Below are positions 33,265 to 40,975 of a stretch of 64,000 bases of DNA, piece after piece. Both the position numbers and the translations under genes were made by a program. Below the pieces are notes generated by a model. That model was not told where the DNA came from, searched no databases, and worked only from the letters and a program-made list of their open reading frames with translations. How positions within the stretch are numbered: position 1 is the first letter of the stretch; the number at the start of each line of letters is the position of its first letter. The stretch lies in contig NZ_LCYG01000032.1 in the NCBI RefSeq assembly GCF_001017175.1, forward strand, positions 62,001 through 126,000, written 5' to 3'. The stretch is from Microvirga vignae (GTDB lineage: Bacteria > Pseudomonadota > Alphaproteobacteria > Rhizobiales > Beijerinckiaceae).

Positions 33265-34163
33265 GATCTCGCCTCCAGCCCTCGTTGTGCGTGAAGAGCG
33301 GTGGCGACGGTGTCAGTCTCGATACGGGTGATATGCCATCGCCCCAGATTGGCTGCATAGAGGATCGAGCCATCGAAGGCGATGTTGGTCGGGTGCGCGA
33401 ACAGATGGGCCGTCGGGTCTTCGATGTACACATCCGCCCGTCCACCACCGGGCGGGATCCGCAGAATCCGCGATGGCTCGTAACAGCCAACGAACAGAGC
33501 GCCGGTGCTGTCGAATGCGATGCCGTCCGGCAGTCCGGGCAGGTCGACAGAGTAAGGGTTTGCACGGCCGGCCGTGCCGTTAGGATTGATCGGGATGGAC
33601 ATGATCCGCTGCGCGAAGGTCTCGCACACGAGCACCGCATTGCCTTCTGGCTCCATGGCCATGCCGTTGGCGAAGACCAGTGCTTCGGCATACCATAATT
33701 CACCGTTCCCGGTCCTGAGGTCAAAGGCCCAGACGCCAGGGCCTGGAGTCCCGAACGCATGACTGTCGGAGACGAGGAGCCGACCTCGGCTTGCATCAAC
33801 GACGGGATAGTTTGGGATCCGAATACCAGGCGGCGTAAACCGCTGCAGTTGCCGCGTGGCGAGATCGAGCCGGAACACCGCGGAATGTTTCAGATCACAG
33901 GCGAAGAGCGCTCGGTCACCATCAAACGCCAAGCCGAGCACAAAGCCTGCCGTTGAAGCCACTTCCTCGATCTGGGAACCATCGGGCGCAATTCTGAGAA
34001 TCTGGCCGTTTTCGGAGCCGCACCAGATCCAGCCGTCCGGGCCGACGGCAACGCCTTCAGGATGTTGCAGCCGTGGTTCCGAAAATACCCCATCGAACAG
34101 AACACGCGCACGCTGGACCGGCAGGATTGGGGTGTCAGCGGTTGCGAAGCGCATCATGCTCAT
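33261..34163 (-). CDS. SMP-30/gluconolactonase-like protein
   Basis: The 300-residue protein is a six-bladed beta-propeller of the SMP-30/LRE type: EGVAVGPDGWIWCGSENGQI, YPVVDASRGRLLVSDSHAFG, FANGMAMEPEGNAVLVCETF and LPDGIAFDSTGALFVGCYEP mark successive blades with metal-site residues. The family opens sugar lactones, which fits an operon with a sugar importer and a dehydrogenase. Its start overlaps the ABC ATPase stop by four bases (ATGA). The protein is probably cytoplasmic. Confidence 0.85.
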   Translation of the reverse strand: MSMMRFATADTPILPVQRARVLFDGVFSEPRLQHPEGVAVGPDGWIWCGSENGQILRIAPDGSQIEEVASTAGFVLGLAFDGDRALFACDLKHSAVFRLDLATRQLQRFTPPGIRIPNYPVVDASRGRLLVSDSHAFGTPGPGVWAFDLRTGNGELWYAEALVFANGMAMEPEGNAVLVCETFAQRIMSIPINPNGTAGRANPYSVDLPGLPDGIAFDSTGALFVGCYEPSRILRIPPGGGRADVYIEDPTAHLFAHPTNIAFDGSILYAANLGRWHITRIETDTVATALHAQRGLEARS

Positions 34164-35218
34164 GGCCGGCCTCCTGATAGACGCTGCCCTTCGGCATCAA
34201 ACACATGCAGGGATTTTGAATCGAACAGGAGACTGACGGGCTCTCCGATTCTCATTCCGCCTTCGGGGCCGACTTTGACATTGACGAGATCCGGTCCCAC
34301 GGTGACACCGATCAGCGTGGTGTCGCCCAGAAGCTCAGAGGAGAAGACAACTCCAGTCATATGCCCCTGCCCTGGTCCGACGATCCTGATGTCCTCGGAT
34401 CGCACACCAAGCGTCACTTGGCCTCGTGGAACGCTCGGGATCTCCACTTGTCCTGCCGGATGAACAAACACGCCTTCGGACCCAGTGCCGCTCATCAGGT
34501 TCATCGGAGGAGATCCGATGAAAGCCGCCACGAACGTATTCGCGGGACGTGCGTAGATTTCGGCCGGTGTGCCCGACTGCTGGATGCGCCCGCCCTTCAT
34601 GATCACGATGCGGTCGGCCAGCGTCATCGCCTCGATCTGGTCGTGGGTGACGTAAATAGTGGTCGTCGCGAGGTCCCGTTGCAGGTGCTTGAGCTGGGCA
34701 CGCATGACCGTGCGCAGTTGGGCGTCGAGGTTTGAGAGTGGTTCATCCATCAGGAACAACCGCGGCGTTCGGACAATGGCGCGGGCGAGTGCGACGCGCT
34801 GCCGTTGCCCTCCGGAGAGTTCGGCAGGTCGTCGATGCAGTAGCCCGGCCAACTCGACGCGCTCGGCCGCTGTGCGCACACGAACATCGCGCTCGGCCCG
34901 CGGCACGCGACGCACCTTCAGCGGATAGCCGATGTTCTCGGCCACCGTCATGTGCGGGTATAGGCCATAGTTCTGAAAGACCATTGCGAGATCGCGATCC
35001 CGTGCAGCTCTTTCGTTGACCCGTTCGTCGCCAATCCGAATCTCGCCAGAGGTGGGTTCGTCCAGACCGGCAATCATCCGCATGGTCGTGGTCTTGCCGC
35101 AACCGGAAGGTCCGAGCAGCACAAGGAACTCACGGTCAGCAATCTCCAGTGACAGATCATGGACAACCGTGAGTGCGCCAAAGCGCTTGACGATATGGTC
35201 GAGGGCGACTGTAGCCAC
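34160..35218 (-). CDS. Sugar ABC transporter ATP-binding protein
   Basis: The 352-residue ATPase is of the MalK/UgpC type: Walker A GPSGCGKTT, Q-loop MVFQNYGLYPHM, signature LSGGQRQRVALARA, Walker B LFLMDEPLSNLDAQ and the switch His in YVTHDQIEAMTLADR. A C-terminal TOBE-like regulatory domain starts at about residue 235. It would power the importer formed by the permeases at 37905-39628 and the binding protein at 39710. The GTG at 35218, one base after the upstream stop and behind GGGAGGT, is a better start than the ATG farther up. Confidence 0.9.
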   Translation of the reverse strand: MATVALDHIVKRFGALTVVHDLSLEIADREFLVLLGPSGCGKTTTMRMIAGLDEPTSGEIRIGDERVNERAARDRDLAMVFQNYGLYPHMTVAENIGYPLKVRRVPRAERDVRVRTAAERVELAGLLHRRPAELSGGQRQRVALARAIVRTPRLFLMDEPLSNLDAQLRTVMRAQLKHLQRDLATTTIYVTHDQIEAMTLADRIVIMKGGRIQQSGTPAEIYARPANTFVAAFIGSPPMNLMSGTGSEGVFVHPAGQVEIPSVPRGQVTLGVRSEDIRIVGPGQGHMTGVVFSSELLGDTTLIGVTVGPDLVNVKVGPEGGMRIGEPVSLLFDSKSLHVFDAEGQRLSGGRP

Positions 35219-35219
35219 G

Positions 35220-36341
35220 TCAGGATACCTCCCTGAGAAAACGGCTGTCGAAGGGGAGCGAGATCTGATGACCGGATGCATCAGTGATGGTCAGGGCATC
35301 AGTCTGCATGGTGAGGTCGTGGACGGCCTCCCAGCCCGGCGGCGTCGGGATCGCTCCGATAATCTGTCTCACCTCGATGCGGCCTGCGGGATCAAGGCTC
35401 ACCGAAGTAGGCACTCCAATTTCGGTCAGCGGATTGGTCGCAATCGACGCTGCATGTCCGTTGAGCGACCAGGAGCAACCATCTTCGATCCCAAGCACGC
35501 CACGGTGCCTGCCACTCCACGGCGCATAGGTCCGTCCGCCATTCGAGTACCAGAGCATCGTAACCGGAAGCTGCGCCGGGTTTTTGAGCACCAGAGCCAT
35601 GTCGCGCTCCGCAGTGCGGACCACCGCGGACCAGCCCAACTCGGAGCCGGCGGCCTCCAGCAGCATGGCGAAGTCCTCGTGACTCTCGTCAATCGGGTAG
35701 ACCCTGAGATCCGCCGTGCCTCCATCAGCCCGTGGGAAACGCCCGAGGTCGCTCGAGCGGGCCGGATACGCCAGGATGGAGCGCCCTCGCGTCGGATCGC
35801 TCTCCAGCGGCATCGCAGGCGTCTCGGCCCAGCGCTTGGGAGAGAACGAGACCTGCCCTGCGTTGGGCAGCCGCACCATGGTATGATGGGCCACCGGCAA
35901 TGCCCCCGTACCGCCTTCGAAGACGTGGCGCTGGTAAAGAAAGGGATGATTATCCCGGAGCTGCAACTCTTTCAGCACCCGTGCTCCCATGACACGGCGC
36001 TCGAGCACGAACGTCGCTGACATGCCACCCTCTGCCAGTGTCCGGACGGCAATGGGAGCCCATGTGGCGCTGGCCGTCCAGCCGTGCGCTGGGGCGGCTT
36101 CGACGTCTGCCGCGGCAAAAGGCGCACAGAAGAAGTCGCCGGAAAGATGGCTGAGGTAGGGTTCTCCTTCCGTGCCGTCGATCGGCTCTGGATCATTCGC
36201 CCACGGCGCACGGTGAAACGGCGCGGCGCGGCGCCCATCGCGCTCGACTTCAAATCGAGTGAGATGTCCAACTGCAAGATCGACCTCGACCAAGATTCCG
36301 AGGGCGGTAAGAGAGCACTGGATCCCCGGACTCACGATCAC
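35220..36341 (-). CDS. Aldose-1-epimerase-like (galactose mutarotase fold) protein
   Basis: The 373-residue product looks like the galactose-mutarotase-like superfamily: an N-terminal beta-rich start, HPFLYQRHVFEGGTGALPVA in the middle and a C-terminal beta-sandwich. Characteristic active-site His and Glu residues could not be fixed with confidence, and some relatives are only annotated as hypothetical. In this operon it would plausibly act on the imported sugar. Its ATG overlaps the SDR stop by four bases (ATGA). Confidence 0.6.
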   Translation of the reverse strand: MIVSPGIQCSLTALGILVEVDLAVGHLTRFEVERDGRRAAPFHRAPWANDPEPIDGTEGEPYLSHLSGDFFCAPFAAADVEAAPAHGWTASATWAPIAVRTLAEGGMSATFVLERRVMGARVLKELQLRDNHPFLYQRHVFEGGTGALPVAHHTMVRLPNAGQVSFSPKRWAETPAMPLESDPTRGRSILAYPARSSDLGRFPRADGGTADLRVYPIDESHEDFAMLLEAAGSELGWSAVVRTAERDMALVLKNPAQLPVTMLWYSNGGRTYAPWSGRHRGVLGIEDGCSWSLNGHAASIATNPLTEIGVPTSVSLDPAGRIEVRQIIGAIPTPPGWEAVHDLTMQTDALTITDASGHQISLPFDSRFLREVS

Positions 36342-37114
36342 TCTCCGCGAATGACGAGGCCGCCATCGACCCGAAGAATTTCGCCCGTGATGAACGAGGC
36401 CTTGTTGCTGGCCAGGAAGACCACGGCATCCGCGACTTCATGCGCCTCGCCGAAACGGCCTATAGGGTGGGCCTTGTTCCACGTATCAATCAAAGACTGA
36501 GGATCGTCGACAGTCTCGAAAATCCTCTGGTTCAGCGGGGTCATGATGGTGCCAGGTGCGACCGCATTGACCCTGATGCCAAGCGGGGCGAGGTCGATCG
36601 CCGTTTGCTGGGTCAACGCATTGATGCCGCCCTTGGCGGCTGCGTAGGCAGCCCACCCCTTGAAGCCTGTGAGCGACTGGACCGAGGATATGTTCACCAC
36701 CGCTCCGCCACCGCGCTTGATCATCTCCGGTACACAGACCCGCATCCCGCGCCAAGCACTGGTGAGATTGGTGGACATCACTGTGTTCCAGGATTCCTCA
36801 TCGATTTGGTCAACCCTGCCGCCAATGGCGCGTGCGGCGTTGTTGACGAGGATGTCTATGCCACCAAACGCGGCCACGGCGGCAGCCACCATTGCCTCCA
36901 TATTCGCCATGATCGAAACGTCAGTTGCTACGAAAACAGCTGTGCCGCCGGCAGCTGTGATGGCGGCAACAGTCTCCGCGCCAACCTCGCGGTTCACATC
37001 CGCCACCACCACGGACGCGCCTCCCTTGGCGAAAGCCTCGGCACAGGCCTTGCCGATTCCCATGGCGCCGCCGGTGACCACAGCGACCCGGCCTTCCAGC
37101 TCGTAATCAGGCAT
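36338..37114 (-). CDS. SDR family dehydrogenase
   Basis: The 258-residue classical short-chain dehydrogenase has the cofactor motif TGGAMGIG at about residues 15-22, the strand end NNAA, the catalytic Ser in NISSVQS and the YAAAK motif (YxxxK), followed by PGTIMTPL. An acidic residue after strand 2 (VVADVNRE) points to NAD preference. It probably oxidises a hydroxyl of the imported sugar to give a lactone or keto-sugar, in line with the SMP-30 protein. It follows the enoyl-CoA hydratase gene by two bases. Confidence 0.92.
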   Translation of the reverse strand: MPDYELEGRVAVVTGGAMGIGKACAEAFAKGGASVVVADVNREVGAETVAAITAAGGTAVFVATDVSIMANMEAMVAAAVAAFGGIDILVNNAARAIGGRVDQIDEESWNTVMSTNLTSAWRGMRVCVPEMIKRGGGAVVNISSVQSLTGFKGWAAYAAAKGGINALTQQTAIDLAPLGIRVNAVAPGTIMTPLNQRIFETVDDPQSLIDTWNKAHPIGRFGEAHEVADAVVFLASNKASFITGEILRVDGGLVIRGE

Positions 37115-37116
37115 TC

Positions 37117-37902
37117 TTATTCTCCTCTGAACTCGGGTTGGCGTTTGTCGAGGAAGGCTTCGATGCCCTCCTGCCCGTCGTGCGTCGAATAGAGTCTATT
37201 CAGAACCTCCTGCTCTAGGGATTGGGCGACCGGCAGGGGGGCATCGAAGCCCTGCCGGATCAGGCGCTTCATCTCGGCTTGGGCACCCGGGGCGAGCTTG
37301 AGCATCGCACGAGCCCGCTCCAGCGCGGCCCCGAGCAGCCTGTCGTCGGAAGTGAGTTCCACGGCCAGACCGACTTGGTATGCACGCTCTCCAGTGATCC
37401 GACGCGCGGCTAGCATAATGTCGGATGCCATCGGGCGCCCGATGGCGCGGGTCAGGCGCTGTGTGCCACCTCCGCCTGGCGACAGCCCAAGCAGACCTTC
37501 CGGCAGGCCGAGCCGGGCCGAGTGGCTGCAGATGATTAGGTCGCAGCAGAGTGCGACTTCGAAGCCCCCGCCAAGTGCGTAGCCGCGGATTGCCGCGATC
37601 GTCGGCTTCGGCAAAGCCTCGAGCTTATCGAACACCCGTCGGCTCTCGAATTGATAGGCCGCGAAAGCGGCCGCCCGGTTGCCGCGATACTCCGCAATGT
37701 CCGCACCCGCGACGAAGGCGCGCTCACCCGCCCCCATCAGGATGACGACCCTCACAGAAGCATCCGAGGCGATGGCATCGAGCTCCGCCTCCAGCGTTCG
37801 GACCAAAGGCGTCGAGAGCGCATTCAGTTTGTCCGGTCGATTGAAAGTGAGTCCGACGATGCCGGGCTCGAGCGTCGTGCGAAGGAGGATCTCGTCAGTC
37901 AT
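37117..37902 (-). CDS. Enoyl-CoA hydratase/isomerase family protein
   Basis: The 261-residue crotonase-fold protein has the oxyanion-hole segments ERAFVAGADIAEYRGN and IRGYALGGGFEVALCCDLII, and the second half LGLPEGLLGLSPGGGGTQRL, in which a catalytic Glu is expected. It would hydrate an enoyl-CoA. This implies a CoA-linked step in the pathway, consistent with the CaiB/BaiF protein downstream. The upstream frame is open, but the ATG at 37902 lies two bases after the permease stop behind AAGG and gives the family length. Confidence 0.92.
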   Translation of the reverse strand: MTDEILLRTTLEPGIVGLTFNRPDKLNALSTPLVRTLEAELDAIASDASVRVVILMGAGERAFVAGADIAEYRGNRAAAFAAYQFESRRVFDKLEALPKPTIAAIRGYALGGGFEVALCCDLIICSHSARLGLPEGLLGLSPGGGGTQRLTRAIGRPMASDIMLAARRITGERAYQVGLAVELTSDDRLLGAALERARAMLKLAPGAQAEMKRLIRQGFDAPLPVAQSLEQEVLNRLYSTHDGQEGIEAFLDKRQPEFRGE

Positions 37903-37904
37903 GG

Positions 37905-38738
37905 TTAGCCTTTCACTGCGCCAGCCGTCAGCCCAGCGACGAACTGGCGTTGAAGAAGGAAGAAGATCAGGATTACCGGGAGCGAGATGAGAACCGAGCT
38001 GGCCATCAGCTCGCCGTAGCGGATCCCATACTGTCCGATGAAGTCGTTGACCCCTACCGGAAGCGTTCGCATGTCCTTCGTGGAGGTGAACGAAAGTGCG
38101 AACAGGAACTCCTGCCATGTCACGATCAGCACGAAGACCGCCGTTGCGACGATGCCAGGGCGGCAAAGCGGGACGATGATTTCGAAGAATGTGCGCAGAG
38201 GGCCTGCGCCATCGATCGCCGCCGCCTCTTCCAGAGTGAGCGGGAGGCTTGCCATAAAGCCGCGCAGCATCCAGATGGCAACGGGCAGTGTCACCGTCAC
38301 ATAGGCCAGCACAAGCGAGACGTACGTGTTCAGGAGGTTGGCGGATTTCACCATCTTGTAGATCGGGATGATGATCGCACTCGCGGGAAACATCTGGGCC
38401 ACGATCACGAGCGTCATGATCACAGACAGGACCCGAAACTGCGCCCGCGTGAAGGCATAGGCGGCAAGGAGCGCGAGGGTGACTGTGATCACAACCGTGG
38501 AGACAGACACAATTATAGAGTTCAGGAAGTAGACGCGGAACTCAGGCCGAAAGGCCGTGACATAGTTTTCGAGGGTCGGATTCTCCGGCCAGAGGCGGGC
38601 AGGAATAGCGAAAGGCTCCACTGCCGGCTTTAACGAAACCGACACCATCCAGAAGAACGGCAGGAGAATGATCAGGCCGAGGATCAGGTTGAGCAGCATA
38701 AGGGTGACGCGGCGGGCGCGGCGGCGACGGGCTTTCAT
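37905..38738 (-). CDS. Sugar ABC transporter permease (MalG/UgpE type)
   Basis: The 277-residue permease has six transmembrane helices and the EAA loop LTLEEAAAIDGAGPLRTFFE then PLCRPG, where the ATPase docks. It belongs to the carbohydrate uptake CUT1-like group with the partner permease at 38735-39628, whose stop it overlaps by four bases. It is an inner-membrane protein. Confidence 0.92.
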   Translation of the reverse strand: MKARRRRARRVTLMLLNLILGLIILLPFFWMVSVSLKPAVEPFAIPARLWPENPTLENYVTAFRPEFRVYFLNSIIVSVSTVVITVTLALLAAYAFTRAQFRVLSVIMTLVIVAQMFPASAIIIPIYKMVKSANLLNTYVSLVLAYVTVTLPVAIWMLRGFMASLPLTLEEAAAIDGAGPLRTFFEIIVPLCRPGIVATAVFVLIVTWQEFLFALSFTSTKDMRTLPVGVNDFIGQYGIRYGELMASSVLISLPVILIFFLLQRQFVAGLTAGAVKG

Positions 38739-39628
38739 GACGACTTCCTCCGCGATCCGTTGGACTGAACCCCGAAATAAAGCGTGATCATCAGCGCGAG
38801 CGCCAAAATCGAGAACACGCCGTACACCGCGGCTTCGCCGAAACGGAACTGGCCGAATCCAAGCTCGTAGATCTTGGTCGGAAAGATGTGTGTGGCGTTC
38901 TGCGGGCCACCGCGCGTCAGCACCCAGATCATATCGAAGTAGTTGAAGGTCAGGATCGTGGTCAGGAGAAAGTTGATGACGATCACCTCCCGCATACCGG
39001 GGAGGATTACATCGAGGAGCCGCCTGACCGGACCAGCACCGTCGACGATCGCTGCTTCGATCTGTTCGCGGTCAATGGCCTGCAAAGCAGCGAGATAGAC
39101 CACGCAGGAGAAAGGAAATCCCTTCCATACCGCAGCGATGATGGCGGATCCCATCGCGATCGTTGGCTCGGCCAGCCAAGCGATACCGTGGTCGATCAAG
39201 CCGAGGCTCATCAGCACCGAGTTGATCAGACCAAGTTGCGGGTCGTACATGAAGCGCCATAGGACAGCTGCGACAACGCCGGGCAACACCCAAGGCAGCA
39301 ATACCAAAGCCCGCATCAAGCCTTGGCCGGGCAGATGCTGGTTCAGCAGAAGAGCGGCGGCAAAGCCGAGCACGTTCTGCAAGACCACAACAAAGAAGGT
39401 CCAAATGAAGGAGTTCCAGACAACTCGTGTGAACTCGGCGCTCCCGACGATCTTCTCATATGCCGTCAGGCCGACGAACTTCGGCGTCGGATTGATGAAG
39501 GAGGTCGAATAGAAGCTCTCCACGACCGTGCCGAGCATCGGATAGTACATCAGCACCGAGACGAGCAGCAGGGCTGGCGCTACGAAGAGCCACGTTAGCC
39601 AGCGATCACGATAGGTCATCAGGGACAT
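38735..39628 (-). CDS. Sugar ABC transporter permease (MalF/UgpA type)
   Basis: The 297-residue permease has about six transmembrane helices and the EAA loop REQIEAAIVDGAGPVRRLLD then ILPG. The N terminus (MSLMTYRDRWLTWLFVAPAL) is typical of MalF-type subunits lacking the long periplasmic loop. It overlaps the MalG-type gene by ATGA. A strong hairpin separates it from the binding protein gene upstream. Confidence 0.92.
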   Translation of the reverse strand: MSLMTYRDRWLTWLFVAPALLLVSVLMYYPMLGTVVESFYSTSFINPTPKFVGLTAYEKIVGSAEFTRVVWNSFIWTFFVVVLQNVLGFAAALLLNQHLPGQGLMRALVLLPWVLPGVVAAVLWRFMYDPQLGLINSVLMSLGLIDHGIAWLAEPTIAMGSAIIAAVWKGFPFSCVVYLAALQAIDREQIEAAIVDGAGPVRRLLDVILPGMREVIVINFLLTTILTFNYFDMIWVLTRGGPQNATHIFPTKIYELGFGQFRFGEAAVYGVFSILALALMITLYFGVQSNGSRRKSS

Positions 39629-39645
39629 CCTGCAGTAGGATGGGC

Positions 39646-39667
39646 GGCGCCGTCCCGGGACGGCGCC
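39646..39667 (-). promoter_or_regulatory. Intercistronic hairpin between binding protein and permeases
   Basis: A perfect 22-bp palindrome (arms 39646-39656 and 39657-39667) lies in the 81-base gap after the binding protein stop. Such hairpins often stabilise the binding protein part of the mRNA or partly stop transcription, giving more binding protein than permease. Confidence 0.65.
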
Positions 39668-39709
39668 TTTCTCGAGCGGTCGACGAGGTAATCACCTCGA
39701 CGCTCGGGC

Positions 39710-40930
39710 TCACTTCAAGGCGTCAATGGCGGCACAGGCCGTCGCAGCTGCCTTCTTGGGATCCATGCCCGAGTAGACGTTCTGGGCCAACTGCACCTGG
39801 ATTTCCGAAATCTCAAGGTACCGTGGGGAGAGCGGCCGCGGCGCGGCATTCTCCAGGTGCGCGATGATCCGGTCTCCTCCTTTGCGGTTGGCCTGGACGA
39901 ACGCCTTCGCTGCCTTCACATTGGCCGGAATCAGATCCACGACAGCTCCGTTGACGTCCTCACGCGTCAGGAACTGCACGAACTTCCAGGCTGCCTCCTT
40001 GTGCGGCGAAGAATTATAGACGGCGAGGTTCCATCCCCCGAATGTCCCGATCGGCTTCTTGCCCTCCGGGGCGTGACCGACCACGAAATCCCAATCGAGC
40101 GAGGACTTCTGCAAGGTCGGCTGCTCCAGTGCAGGCCAGAACTCCACAGCAAGCGATTTGTTCAGGAACAGCTCGCGCATATCGCCCGACGACGCATTCA
40201 AGATGCCTTTTGGAGCATACGGAACAAGCGACTGCAGGAACGCAAGCGCGCCGACCGCCGCATCGCTGGTGAGTGCGCACTTGCCGGCCTCATCCAGGAC
40301 CTTGCCGCCGTTTGAGAAGATAAAGCTGTCGAGCACGACGACGGTATCTTCACCCTTGTGTGCGAAGAGGCCGACGCCATAACGGCCCTTCGCCGGATCG
40401 GTCAGCTTCTGAGCCGCAGCCCTGAGTCCGTTGAAAGACACCATGGATGCAGGGTCGACGCCGGCTTCTTTAAGGAGAGCGTTATTCACGAACGAGAAGG
40501 ACCAGACGTCGACATTGAAGGGAATGCCCCAGAGCTTGCCGCCGTAGTTCGCCGAGTCCCAGGCTCCTTTGAAAAAGGCATCGGCCTTGATCCCGGCAGT
40601 TTTCGCTTGCTCGTCCAGCGGGATGATGGCGCCGGCCTCGGCAAATGCTGCGATCCAGATCTGGTCGAGGGTCGAGACATCGGGCGCATTGCCGCCCTGC
40701 ACCGCCGTCAGAAGGCGCTGTTGGTACTCGGGATAGGGAATGGTGGTGACTTCGACCTTGATATTGGGATTTTCGGCTTCAAAGCGTTTGACGGCTTCTT
40801 GCTGATACTGGCTCAGGCCTGACTCGGTCTGCTGATTATCCCAAAATTTCAGTGTGATTTTTTCTTGGGCGAGGGCCGGGCCCGTCATTGTTGCGAGCGC
40901 CGTCGCGACAAGCAGTGTGGTAAAACGCAT
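39710..40930 (-). CDS. Sugar ABC transporter solute-binding protein
   Basis: The 406-residue protein has a clear signal peptide (MRFTTLLVATALATMTGPAL, then AQ cleavage) and the family 1 solute-binding fold: ITLKFWDNQQTESG, EAENPNIKVEVTTIPYPEYQ, and ENTAAPRPLSPRYLEI-like C-terminal segments. It delivers a sugar or sugar acid to the permeases. It is the only protein of the three solute-binding-like ones in this cluster pair that is exported through a normal signal peptide in an ABC context. It lies 45 bases after the regulator gene. Confidence 0.9.
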   Translation of the reverse strand: MRFTTLLVATALATMTGPALAQEKITLKFWDNQQTESGLSQYQQEAVKRFEAENPNIKVEVTTIPYPEYQQRLLTAVQGGNAPDVSTLDQIWIAAFAEAGAIIPLDEQAKTAGIKADAFFKGAWDSANYGGKLWGIPFNVDVWSFSFVNNALLKEAGVDPASMVSFNGLRAAAQKLTDPAKGRYGVGLFAHKGEDTVVVLDSFIFSNGGKVLDEAGKCALTSDAAVGALAFLQSLVPYAPKGILNASSGDMRELFLNKSLAVEFWPALEQPTLQKSSLDWDFVVGHAPEGKKPIGTFGGWNLAVYNSSPHKEAAWKFVQFLTREDVNGAVVDLIPANVKAAKAFVQANRKGGDRIIAHLENAAPRPLSPRYLEISEIQVQLAQNVYSGMDPKKAAATACAAIDALK

Positions 40931-40975
40931 CTTTTCCTCCCATTGCTGATGTATTATGACGGCAGAGATGACGGC

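Noticed and set aside
37950..38633. 227-codon plus-strand frame
   Set aside because: Antisense to the ABC permease; charged His/Arg/Asp composition is the mirror of transmembrane codons.
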